Below are positions 23,247 to 29,754 of a DNA stretch of 29,754 nucleotides, in pieces; within the stretch, counting starts at the first letter, position 1; each line of letters starts with the position of its first letter. Position numbers and translations under genes: made by a program. The stretch is from the NCBI GenBank assembly GCA_964453155.1, contig CAYVQU010000056.1, positions 1 through 29,754 of the forward strand. The letters are read 5' to 3'. The notes below the pieces were generated by a model. That model had not been told where the DNA came from. It did not search any database and saw only the letters and a program-made list of their open reading frames with translations. This DNA is from CAYVQU01 sp964453155. GTDB lineage: Bacteria > Chloroflexota > Anaerolineae > Anaerolineales > UBA11858.

Positions 23247-24803
23247 ATGCCACCTATGAAAACACTAGACAATCTTTTCGCAGAATTCCCATTTCCAATT
23301 GTAAGTGGTAAACCCGATGATACGGAAATTGGCGGAATAAAGATTGATTCTCGCCAAGTTCAACCTGGGGATTTGTTTGTTGCCACTGTCGGGGCGACGT
23401 TGGATGCCCATAACTACATCCTCCAGGCCGTTAAGAGCGGCGCGACTGCAGTGGTTGGGTCGCGCAGTGAAATTAATATCGAAATTCCCTATATTCAAGT
23501 CGAGAATACTCGGCAATCTTTAGCACATCTCGCCGCGGCATTCTATGAATATCCGGCCCGAAATTTGACCGTCATTGGGATCACTGGGACCGATGGGAAA
23601 ACGACCACTTGTAACATTTTGTATGAAATTCTGAAAAGTGCCCGAATTAAGGCTGGGATGATATCGACCGTTAACGCGGTCATCGGCGATGAAATTCTCG
23701 ATACCGGTTTCCATGTCACCACACCCGATGCGCCGGATGTGCAGCGATATTTGGCTCAGATGGTCGCGGCGGGACTCACTCATGTCATTTTAGAAACCAC
23801 GTCGCATGGTTGGGCCCAGTATCGGGTCGATGCCTGCGAGATCGATGTGGGCGTGGTGACCAATATAACTCATGAACATCTGGACGAACATGGCAGTTAT
23901 GAGATTTATCGAGCCGCGAAAGCGCGGCTGTTTGCGAGTTTGGCGGGAACCAGAGATAAAGGACAAGGGGTTGGGGGATTAGGGGTGTTAAATGCAGATG
24001 ATGAATCGTTTGAATTTTTGAAAAGTATCGTTCCAAAGAAATTTACGTCATATGGGATGAAGCAACCGGCAGAATTTTTGGCTGAAAAAGTGGCCTTTTA
24101 TCCGGATGGGATTCATTTCGAATTGGTTTTATCGGGTTTGCGCGTGCCGGTTACCAGCCAACTTGTGGGGGGCTTCAATGTATCGAATTTACTGGCCGCA
24201 TTAACGGCCGCGGTGGCTGGGCTGGGGATTGATCCTGTGGTGGCTGCCCAGGGGATTGCAAACTTGCAAGGTATCCCTGGCCGGATGGAGCGAATTGACC
24301 TGGGCCAGGATTTCACTGCTATTGTTGATTTTGCCCATACCCCAAACGCACTCAAAAATGCACTTGAGACGGCGCGTGAGATCACGTCAGGAAAGGTGAT
24401 TGTGACTTTCGGTTCTGCTGGTTTGCGAGACCGCGAAAAAAGACGGATGATGGCCGAAATATCAGCCGAATTAGCTGACCTAACAGTATTGACAGCCGAA
24501 GACCCCCGAACCGAATCGTTGGATCAAATTCTAGTAGAGATGGCGGCGGGGGCTGAAAACCGGGGCGGCGTTGAAGGGGAGACTTTTTGGCGAGTTCCGG
24601 ATCGCGGCGAAGCCATCCGGTTCTGCCTCTCACTTGCAAATCCAGGTGATATCGTTATGGCTTGTGGTAAGGGGCATGAACAATCAATGTGTTTTGGGAC
24701 TACCGAATATCTCTGGGATGATCGGACCGCTCTAAAGGCGGCATTATCTGAAAATCTTGGCATTTCGGGACCTGAAATGCCATATTTACCCACCCAAAAT
24801 TGA
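23247..24803 (+). CDS. murE: MurE-like UDP-MurNAc-tripeptide ligase
   Basis: The 518-residue protein has the three Mur ligase domains. It shows IDSRQVQPGDLFVA (33-46), the ATP-binding GITGTDGKTTT (111-121; most MurE have Asn in place of Asp), TTPDAPDVQ, ETTSHGWAQYRV, TNITHEHLDEHGSY, GRMERIDLG, VDFAHTPNALKNAL and FGSAGLRDREKR. The MurE product is UDP-MurNAc-tripeptide, made in the cytoplasm by adding the third stem-peptide residue. The amino-acid selector region reads EDPRTES in place of the DNPR of meso-diaminopimelate enzymes, so the third residue is uncertain. A Gly-rich RDKGQGVGGLG insert lies in the central domain. It is outside any dcw cluster here and may be a second Mur ligase. ATG 23247 follows GGAG by 6 bases. 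Confidence 0.8.
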   Translation: MPPMKTLDNLFAEFPFPIVSGKPDDTEIGGIKIDSRQVQPGDLFVATVGATLDAHNYILQAVKSGATAVVGSRSEINIEIPYIQVENTRQSLAHLAAAFYEYPARNLTVIGITGTDGKTTTCNILYEILKSARIKAGMISTVNAVIGDEILDTGFHVTTPDAPDVQRYLAQMVAAGLTHVILETTSHGWAQYRVDACEIDVGVVTNITHEHLDEHGSYEIYRAAKARLFASLAGTRDKGQGVGGLGVLNADDESFEFLKSIVPKKFTSYGMKQPAEFLAEKVAFYPDGIHFELVLSGLRVPVTSQLVGGFNVSNLLAALTAAVAGLGIDPVVAAQGIANLQGIPGRMERIDLGQDFTAIVDFAHTPNALKNALETAREITSGKVIVTFGSAGLRDREKRRMMAEISAELADLTVLTAEDPRTESLDQILVEMAAGAENRGGVEGETFWRVPDRGEAIRFCLSLANPGDIVMACGKGHEQSMCFGTTEYLWDDRTALKAALSENLGISGPEMPYLPTQN

Positions 24804-24848
24804 ATTATTGGTAGGGATAAGTCCAATATTAACCCTCAGAAAATACCA

Positions 24849-24877
24849 TTGACACCGGGGAATATCTCGGCTAGGAT
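24849..24877 (+). promoter_or_regulatory. promoter of the duplicated secreted-protein gene
   Basis: A perfect TTGACA (24849-24854) is 17 bases from TAGGAT (24872-24877). The predicted start near 24884 gives a 42-base leader. Confidence 0.75.
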
Positions 24878-24884
24878 AGGCCTG

Positions 24885-24912
24885 TCTGGGCAAAAAATTC
24901 ACTTGCCCACAC
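24885..24912 (+). other. 5' leader hairpin just before the ribosome-binding site
   Basis: TGGGCAA (24887-24893) pairs with TTGCCCA (24903-24909), extendable to 10 pairs with one mismatch. GGAGG begins 3 bases after it (24913). It may stabilise the mRNA or tune initiation. Confidence 0.5.
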
Positions 24913-24925
24913 GGAGGTTATAAAT

Positions 24926-25510
24926 ATGAAAAAACACAAATTACTCACGATTGCCTTGTTCATTATGGTTTCCATTTTGGTCATGGCAGCCTCGGCTGAA
25001 GCGAGCGATGTAGTTCCTTTGGTCATCAAAAACTACTCTAATGATTATGTAACCCTGCGTTTAGAAGGACCGAGATTTTACTACCTGTATGTTGCTCCTG
25101 GTGAAGTCAAAACCTACACCATCCAACGCGGTGAATATTCCCAGCAGTACTACAACTGCGGCGCGTTTGTAAGTAGTGGCTTGGATTTAACCAAGAAAAA
25201 TACGATCATTGTTCCTGAGTGTGGTAGTAAGGCCCTAAAAAATCCAAAGGGCAACACGACTAAAGTCGATGGCGGTCGAATTATCAAATTGGTCAAAGTC
25301 AGCTTCAAAAACGAAGGTAACCAGACCATGATCCTGATTTTCGAAGGCTCTGGCTCTTATGTTTTCACCCTAAAACCGGATGAGACCAAAACCTACACGA
25401 TCACCAAAGGTAGTTATTCCATCACTCGGATTGGCTGCCAATACACTCGAGTATATAACTACTACGCCATCCACAATAAATTCAAAGCATTTGATTGCGA
25501 AATTCACTAA
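24926..25510 (+). CDS. secreted protein with two tandem beta repeats
   Basis: This 194-residue protein is not a family I can name. It has a signal peptide (Lys-rich start, hydrophobic 6-22, AEA cleavage site near 24-26). The mature part holds two copies of one unit. The first (about 31-98) has VIKNYSND, a Gly-Pro turn, VAPGEVKTYTIQRGEYS and a cysteine. The second (about 122-192) has SFKNEGNQ, FEGSGSY, LKPDETKTYTITKGSYS and a cysteine at the matching place. Each unit ends in a second Cys (near EC and DC), suggesting one disulphide per unit outside the cytoplasm. It has its own promoter, a GGAGG ribosome-binding site and a perfect terminator, so it is a single-gene unit. Confidence 0.85.
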   Translation: MKKHKLLTIALFIMVSILVMAASAEASDVVPLVIKNYSNDYVTLRLEGPRFYYLYVAPGEVKTYTIQRGEYSQQYYNCGAFVSSGLDLTKKNTIIVPECGSKALKNPKGNTTKVDGGRIIKLVKVSFKNEGNQTMILIFEGSGSYVFTLKPDETKTYTITKGSYSITRIGCQYTRVYNYYAIHNKFKAFDCEIH

Positions 25511-25522
25511 GTTTTAGAGAAT

Positions 25523-25559
25523 AAAAAAAGAGCGCTGGGTGCCCAGCGCTCTTTTTTTG
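25523..25559. terminator. bidirectional intrinsic terminator
   Basis: A near-perfect 17-bp stem (A-tract plus AGAGCGCTGGG, complementary arm with T-tract) with a 2-4 base loop lies between two convergent genes. Confidence 0.95.
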
Positions 25560-25572
25560 TTAATGACTACTA

Positions 25573-26670
25573 TTATTGGATCGTACTTAAATCGATACCG
25601 CGAGCCGCGGCTCGTTTGGTGAGCCAATCGTCATGAGTTTCAGGGATTGTGAGAATTTCTTCTTCAGGACGGCGAACCATACTCAGCGCTTCTTCGGGAC
25701 ATTGGGGGACACAGACGCCGCAGCCGACACATTTCTGGGCACTAATTTGAATATAGGGGTCTTCCGGGCGCAAAGAAAGGGCCCCAAACTGACAGTAATC
25801 CACACATAATTCGCAACCGGCACATTCATCGGAATCAACCGTATTAACAAATGCCGATCGAGCGATTACATTAGCCATACCTAAATCGGAAATGCCCCGC
25901 AAAATCCCACAGGAGCAGGTACAGCAGTTACAAATGTATTTGCTGATATACGGATCGCCACCCTTGCTGTTGCTCACCGAATGCACCAACCCGGCCTCGG
26001 TTGCTATTTTTAACGTGGCATAGGCTTCATCTTTCGTCAAGGCTCGAATGCCAGGGCGATTATCGAACGCCCCCGGCTTATCACTAAAAGCCATACAGAC
26101 TTCAACGGGGTGGTCGCAGGGATCACCGACCAACTGCTTTTGAATGCGGCAAATACAGTCGAAAGTGGACCAGGCTTGGGATTCTTCAACAATGGTGACC
26201 ACACTTTCGTAAGGGTGAACTTCCATGTCATTTTGAATGGTTTCATTCACCGGGATCACTCGATGGATTTGGGGTTCAATCGAAGTGACTTTGACAAACG
26301 CTTGTTGATAATAATCCTCAAATAACCGGGCCAATTCTTCATCCATGTTATCGTGCTGCATTTCATAGATTCCGACGGCAAATGGCAGCAGGCCATACCC
26401 CAAACCGCCCGATTCGGCTCTCCCGGCATGGATCAAACCTTTGCGCAGCATCGCCTTGAGTTTGGTCTTCAATTCTTTTCTATCCCCCCCGATCCGGGCG
26501 GCGAATTCTTTTGGGGTTTCATAGGTCAACCGTAATTGGGCCGCAATTTTGGCCTCCTCAGGGGTGAACAGATGGGCCAGTAGCCGTAAATCAGCCCCAT
26601 CATCGGTCGGGGGGAACCCGTTGGGGAGCGTATCAAGTCGTTTGGCTAAATCTTTGTAAACGGTGTCCAT
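25573..26670 (-). CDS. cysteine-rich 4Fe-4S protein with probable winged-helix N-terminus
   Basis: The 365-residue protein has two C-terminal ferredoxin clusters: Cys283, 286, 289, 293 and Cys314, 317, 320, 324 in CAGCELCVDYC and CVGCGVCVPQC. Upstream are FDCICRIQ with Cys172/174, then Cys185 and Cys192, and CNCCTCSCG (247-255), enough for one or two additional metal sites. The N-terminal 35-85 (LFTPEEAKIAAQL, then FAARIGGDRKELKTKLKAMLRKGLI) looks like a winged helix-turn-helix. It could be an electron-transfer protein or a redox-sensing regulator; I cannot place it in a named family. ATG 26670 is chosen because GGAG lies 6 bases upstream; the in-frame ATG 26682 overlaps that GGAG. A hairpin repeat lies just upstream. 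Confidence 0.85.
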   Translation of the reverse strand: MDTVYKDLAKRLDTLPNGFPPTDDGADLRLLAHLFTPEEAKIAAQLRLTYETPKEFAARIGGDRKELKTKLKAMLRKGLIHAGRAESGGLGYGLLPFAVGIYEMQHDNMDEELARLFEDYYQQAFVKVTSIEPQIHRVIPVNETIQNDMEVHPYESVVTIVEESQAWSTFDCICRIQKQLVGDPCDHPVEVCMAFSDKPGAFDNRPGIRALTKDEAYATLKIATEAGLVHSVSNSKGGDPYISKYICNCCTCSCGILRGISDLGMANVIARSAFVNTVDSDECAGCELCVDYCQFGALSLRPEDPYIQISAQKCVGCGVCVPQCPEEALSMVRRPEEEILTIPETHDDWLTKRAAARGIDLSTIQ

Positions 26671-26694
26671 TGCATTCTCCATTATTGGGTATTT

Positions 26695-26727
26695 AGACCT
26701 GGTAGGTTTTCAAAACCTGCCAGGTCT
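26695..26727. repeat. AGACCTGG-type perfect hairpin repeat
   Basis: Arms 26695-26710 and 26712-26727 pair over 16 bp with one G-T position around a single base. The core motif AGACCTGGCAGGTTTT is, from memory, a common dispersed palindrome. It lies in the leader of the 4Fe-4S gene. Confidence 0.8.
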
Positions 26728-26775
26728 GATCGAAATAAAAATCCAAGTTATAGAAAAAAATCCCAGGGTCAATCT

Positions 26776-26891
26776 CTAGCAGTTTTCGGAGAGAATTTGG
26801 GAAAGAATGCTAGTTCAATCCGAAAACTGCTCAGGCGTGACAGTCAATCTTGCCAGTTTGATTATAAAACAAAAACCGTCACGCACTTAGG
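26776..26891. repeat. two-hairpin intergenic repeat, copy B
   Basis: This is the partner of copy A (57-172), in the same plus-strand orientation. Stem 1 is a perfect 13 bp (26778-26790 with 26819-26831). Stem 2 pairs 26835-26841 with 26878-26884, extendable to 10 bp with one mismatch. The base pair T118-A164 of copy A is replaced by C26836-G26883 here. The right end overlaps and supplies the stop codon of the minus-strand lipoprotein gene. Confidence 0.85.
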
Positions 26892-27705
26892 GTTCGATGA
26901 TTGCGAAATTATCAAATAGAATATCGGTTCCGGGGTCTCCAAATGTTCCGGCGGCCAATCCAACATCTCCGGTGGGGAGGGTGTCATCTTGGGCCGTGAT
27001 GAGTTGCACCCCATTGACATACAGGGTTAAGGTATTCCCAACGCAGTCACCGCGAATGTGGTTCATTTGATCCCCGGTCAGGATGGCATCATTGAATTGT
27101 AATCCATCCGCCCCCAAATATTCAAACTGCCGCCCGCCGACCTTTTTCACGATGCCATACTGCCCTTCATTGGTGATGATGAAGGCGTAATGATTGTAAT
27201 TGGTAAATTCCAGGCGGCAGATTAGGCCATATTGGTTGATATCTGGGCCAGCGAGTTTAACGGCCTCAACTTCAAGCCGCACATCCTGAAAATCCTGCCC
27301 AAGATTGACCCAAAAGAGGTTGTCTGTGGCCGAAACCCACATCCGGTACCCGCCTTCGTGATAATCGAGAACGCCATCAAATTCGTTGTAGCGCTCCCAC
27401 CCACTGTTAACATCGGAAAAGTCATCTTGGAACAAAATTGTGGGTACTTCAGTAGGGATCGGGGTGGCGGTTGGCAGCAGGGTGGGTTCAGCAGTCGGTT
27501 CGGGGAGGGGGGTAGCGGTGGGGGCTGAAGCTGGTTCTTCTACGGCCGAGGCCGGGGCATCTTCTGCCTCAGAATCGGTGACTGCCCCGGCCACATCTTC
27601 CTGTTCAGCGTCGACCAGAGCAGGTGGGGTTTCCGGTTTAGTTGGGGTGGCACAACCGGTCAGCACGAAGCACACTAGCATGGGGACTACAATCTGCTTG
27701 AACAT
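26887..27705 (-). CDS. lipoprotein with Thr/Pro linker and laminin-G-like domain
   Basis: This 272-residue predicted lipoprotein has a signal peptide with lipobox LTGC (Cys18). An acidic Ala/Glu/Asp linker (about 25-60) and a Pro/Thr linker (about 61-92) follow. The C-terminal domain (about 94-272) begins LFQDDFSDVNSGWERY and ends TDILFDNFAIIEP. It has the strand pattern of concanavalin-like/laminin-G-like folds, often carbohydrate- or polymer-binding; ligand unknown. The start ATG 27705 is set by AAAGGAGGT and the lipobox. The open frame runs further upstream but overlaps the previous gene. It is the second gene of an operon; the upstream stop lies 13 bases away and the ribosome-binding site sits in between. 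Confidence 0.85.
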   Translation of the reverse strand: MFKQIVVPMLVCFVLTGCATPTKPETPPALVDAEQEDVAGAVTDSEAEDAPASAVEEPASAPTATPLPEPTAEPTLLPTATPIPTEVPTILFQDDFSDVNSGWERYNEFDGVLDYHEGGYRMWVSATDNLFWVNLGQDFQDVRLEVEAVKLAGPDINQYGLICRLEFTNYNHYAFIITNEGQYGIVKKVGGRQFEYLGADGLQFNDAILTGDQMNHIRGDCVGNTLTLYVNGVQLITAQDDTLPTGDVGLAAGTFGDPGTDILFDNFAIIEP

Positions 27706-27718
27706 CAGGAACCTCCTT

Positions 27719-29443
27719 TCAAACCAGGGAGAGAGATCTGGTGAGAGAGTCTCTGCGGAGAGGGCCTCTATTGTACCGTGAATTCCGACCCCAGAAACCG
27801 AGTACAGAAACGACCAGTACGACTGCTCCCAGTTGGGCACGGCGTTCTATTGTGACTAGCCGCGCCTCGAGCGTTTCAATTACAATTTCTTGTTCAGTAA
27901 TTTTCTGGTTTAAGCCTTGAATTGCCGCTAATGCAATACCATCGGCATCCACGCTGCTGATATGCCGGGCATCTGTACCCAGGCCAAACGCAGCATAAAA
28001 ATCCTGGGACATGGGACCCACATGCCGGATGTCTGAATTTTGGGAAGTATAGGACCATTCGCGAATCGGCAAACTGGCCACGGCTGCCAGGATTTGAAGG
28101 TGATCGACGGTCTCGAAGTTTTCTTTAGCCCCGCGGTCGCTCAACGTGCTCCAGGAGCCGCTCCCGGGAGGTAGCACCACCCCTGAAACCGGCTGTCCGG
28201 ACGGGTCTACGCCGGTCACCAGCCGCACCCCGCCGGTTGCTCGAACCCCAAACTCATTGGCCTGTTCAGAGCCAAAATTGGCCGCGGTGGAATCTGCAAA
28301 CAAGAAAACGCCCGGATGTTCAACTGCAACGATGGCCCGTTGTCCGGTCGCAAAACTATATTCTCCCAAAGCCTGATTATGGAAGCCGCCGGGGATACTG
28401 CTGTACCCTCCCCTGGCGAGATTGCCTTGACCGCCCGCGATCGTGGCATAAATACCCGTGGCCTGATTCCCCAGTCCGCCGCCCACCGTCGCTTGGTTGG
28501 CTTCAGCCAAGTTCCCCGCACCACCACTGACTACGGCTCCCGAACCGCGGGCCTCATTTTGGGTGCCACCCCCGACGGTGGCATAGGTATCGCTGGCCAG
28601 GTTGTATCCGCCCCCACCAATTGTCGCATCTGAAGCCGTGGCTTGATTGCGGATGCCTCCCGCGACGGTGGCATGGTAGTTCCCAGCAATATTCCGACTC
28701 CCACCGCCCACCGTGGCATCTCGGCCGGAAGCTGCATTCGCGTACCCGCCACCAACAGTTGTGTACGCATTTGTGGCCATATTTTCCCGACCCCCTCCAA
28801 CGCTGGCATAGGCTACCTTGGCCTGGTTGAGATGTCCCCCCGCGACGGTAGTGTGGTAGGCGCTGGAAGTGTTCTGCGATCCGCCGCTATCGGTGGCAAA
28901 TAATTTGATGGGGAGTTGATGATCATCATTGGATGTTTTCGTCTGCTTTGAATTTTCCCAAAAACCGTTCAGTGGAATTGCAGCTTGGTCAGAAATCTGG
29001 AGCGACAACTGCGCGTAGTCAACATTGACAGGTGTGTGGTAGAAAAACACATATTGATATTGAAAATCGGCTCCACTCTGATATTCGATTTCGGTGCCCA
29101 CTAACTCCCAATGGGCGTAAGCGAAATCTAGGGGCCGCGTTCCGAGGGTTAGCTGCCAGTTTGCTGAGCCCCATGCCAGGGCCGCCTGTGGGGTATCGAA
29201 GCCCTCAATTTGAGCCGTCAGCGCGGTGAAACTTTCTCCAGCCGCAGGATAGTGCATGATATAGTGGACTGAATAGCTGTTGCGACTTTGGGCATTAGTG
29301 AGGGTCACCTGCGCCGCACCGACTTGAATGGGGGTGTCTATTCCCACTAGCGGAGGGTTCGGTTTGAGTTGACCGCATCCAACCAATAATCCACAAGCGA
29401 GCGTACAGACTATTACCCGAATCCACAAAATTTGGTTTCTCAT
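27719..29443 (-). CDS. adhesin-like lipoprotein with head repeats and S74 chaperone domain
   Basis: The 574-residue protein starts with a lipoprotein signal (lipobox VGC, Cys23). An N-terminal domain (about 30-185) of unknown function follows. Residues 196-360 are eleven 15-residue repeats of the form YATVGGGxxNxAxG, like the beta-roll heads of trimeric adhesins. A link (361-430) leads to a peptidase S74 intramolecular chaperone domain (about 432-529), with LSDRGAKENF (Ser435, Lys440), REWSYTSQ, RHVGPMSQDF, AAFGLG and GIALAAIQGLNQ. A helix (510-535), one transmembrane segment (536-551) and an Arg-rich tail close it. S74 domains trimerise partner domains and often cut themselves off. ATG 29443 is set by GGAGG 7 bases upstream and the lipobox. 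Confidence 0.88.
   Translation of the reverse strand: MRNQILWIRVIVCTLACGLLVGCGQLKPNPPLVGIDTPIQVGAAQVTLTNAQSRNSYSVHYIMHYPAAGESFTALTAQIEGFDTPQAALAWGSANWQLTLGTRPLDFAYAHWELVGTEIEYQSGADFQYQYVFFYHTPVNVDYAQLSLQISDQAAIPLNGFWENSKQTKTSNDDHQLPIKLFATDSGGSQNTSSAYHTTVAGGHLNQAKVAYASVGGGRENMATNAYTTVGGGYANAASGRDATVGGGSRNIAGNYHATVAGGIRNQATASDATIGGGGYNLASDTYATVGGGTQNEARGSGAVVSGGAGNLAEANQATVGGGLGNQATGIYATIAGGQGNLARGGYSSIPGGFHNQALGEYSFATGQRAIVAVEHPGVFLFADSTAANFGSEQANEFGVRATGGVRLVTGVDPSGQPVSGVVLPPGSGSWSTLSDRGAKENFETVDHLQILAAVASLPIREWSYTSQNSDIRHVGPMSQDFYAAFGLGTDARHISSVDADGIALAAIQGLNQKITEQEIVIETLEARLVTIERRAQLGAVVLVVSVLGFWGRNSRYNRGPLRRDSLTRSLSLV
28364..28858 (-). repeat. 11 x 45-bp degenerate tandem repeat
   Basis: This coding repeat underlies the eleven 15-residue head units of the adhesin-like protein. 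Units share a Val-Gly-Gly-Gly core codon block and differ elsewhere. A twelfth, degenerate unit may precede it. Confidence 0.85.
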
Positions 29444-29462
29444 TTCGCCACCTCCTGATACG

Positions 29463-29494
29463 AGTTTCCGGGGAACTGCAGTTCCCCGGAAACT
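29463..29494. repeat. perfect 32-bp palindrome upstream of the adhesin gene
   Basis: The arms AGTTTCCGGGGAACTG and CAGTTCCCCGGAAACT are exact reverse complements with no spacer. It lies 7 bases upstream of the GGAGG of the adhesin-like gene, so it would form a stable hairpin in the leader or a dimer-binding site in DNA. Confidence 0.9.
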
Positions 29495-29754
29495 AAGGAT
29501 CAACTTTTTAAGGATAGCATATTTGTTAGTCCTCAGAATGGCGAGATGTAGTATCATTCGGATAAAGTCGTCTATTATCTGTTTGGGGTCGTTAGACCAT
29601 CCCCGCACCAAAATTTAGATTTTTTCTTGGCATAACGAATAGGGTTATCGTCACAAAATATTTTTGTGTTCAAGAGCGAAATTTAGGGCAATTAAACCCT
29701 TAGGTAAGTATACGGAATAGTGTGAAAAGGGCTTGAAAAAAGAGGGGATTGGAA
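29495..29754. other. upstream intergenic region at window end
   Basis: No gene is supported in these 260 bases. They should hold the minus-strand promoter of the adhesin operon; no clear -35/-10 pair was found. An AT-rich dyad, CACAAAA/TTTTGTG (29652-29668), is present. Part of a gene beyond the window cannot be excluded. Confidence 0.4.

Noticed and set aside
26891..26900. GGTTCGATGA resembling a tRNA T-arm
   Set aside because: It lies in the coding end of the lipoprotein gene and has no acceptor or anticodon stem around it.
27706..27840. Upstream extension of the laminin-G-like lipoprotein frame
   Set aside because: The lipobox and a strong AAAGGAGGT place the start at 27705; the extension overlaps the end of the preceding gene in another frame.
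29444..29611. Upstream extension of the adhesin-like frame
   Set aside because: It would run through the 32-bp palindrome and the ribosome-binding site; the signal peptide begins at 29443.

Overview
The window reads as a chromosomal segment of a Chloroflexota bacterium, most likely class Anaerolineae. This is inferred from the mix of genes and has not been tested by phylogeny. Supporting signs are membrane proteins with very long Thr/Pro linkers, a complex I cluster with two nuoM genes, an S74-chaperone adhesin-like lipoprotein, a KorA/KorB oxidoreductase, and several short palindromic repeat families between genes. No rRNA, tRNA, CRISPR array, transposase or phage gene was seen.

Left flank (1-10.6 kb): psuG (pseudouridine-5'-phosphate glycosidase) is convergent with a minus-strand pair, a fumarylacetoacetate-hydrolase-family enzyme followed by an 812-residue Thr/Pro-repeat membrane protein. 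Then come a plus-strand membrane protein with a Thr/Pro linker and an SH3-like end, and an orphan ParA ATPase. After a bidirectional terminator, three minus-strand genes follow: a GAF-PAS-class III nucleotide cyclase, korA and korB (the last fused to a gamma domain).

Core (10.9-23.0 kb): a plus-strand energy block holds nuoA, nuoH, nuoJ, nuoK, nuoL, nuoM, a divergent second nuoM, nuoN, then atpZ/I, atpB, atpE and atpF carrying a delta-like C-terminal domain. Only membrane-embedded or membrane-anchoring subunits are encoded. nuoB, C, D, E, F, G and I and the F1 genes atpA, G, D and C are absent, and a strong terminator closes the block. An intrinsic terminator also separates nuoA from nuoH. 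The proton-translocating arms of two complexes are thus grouped together, and their catalytic arms must lie elsewhere if the complexes are functional.

Right flank (23.0-29.75 kb): a murE-like ligase, a small secreted protein made of two tandem repeats, a cysteine-rich 4Fe-4S protein with a probable winged-helix N-terminus, and a two-gene lipoprotein operon. That operon encodes an adhesin-like protein with eleven 15-residue head repeats and an S74 chaperone domain, then a lipoprotein with a laminin-G-like domain.

The most interesting non-coding signal is a two-hairpin intergenic repeat present near both ends of the window. In its two best-conserved blocks the only two differences between copies are paired with each other in a stem, which is a compensatory change. 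Two genes (parA and atpZ) have promoters placed so that their mRNAs should be leaderless or nearly so.
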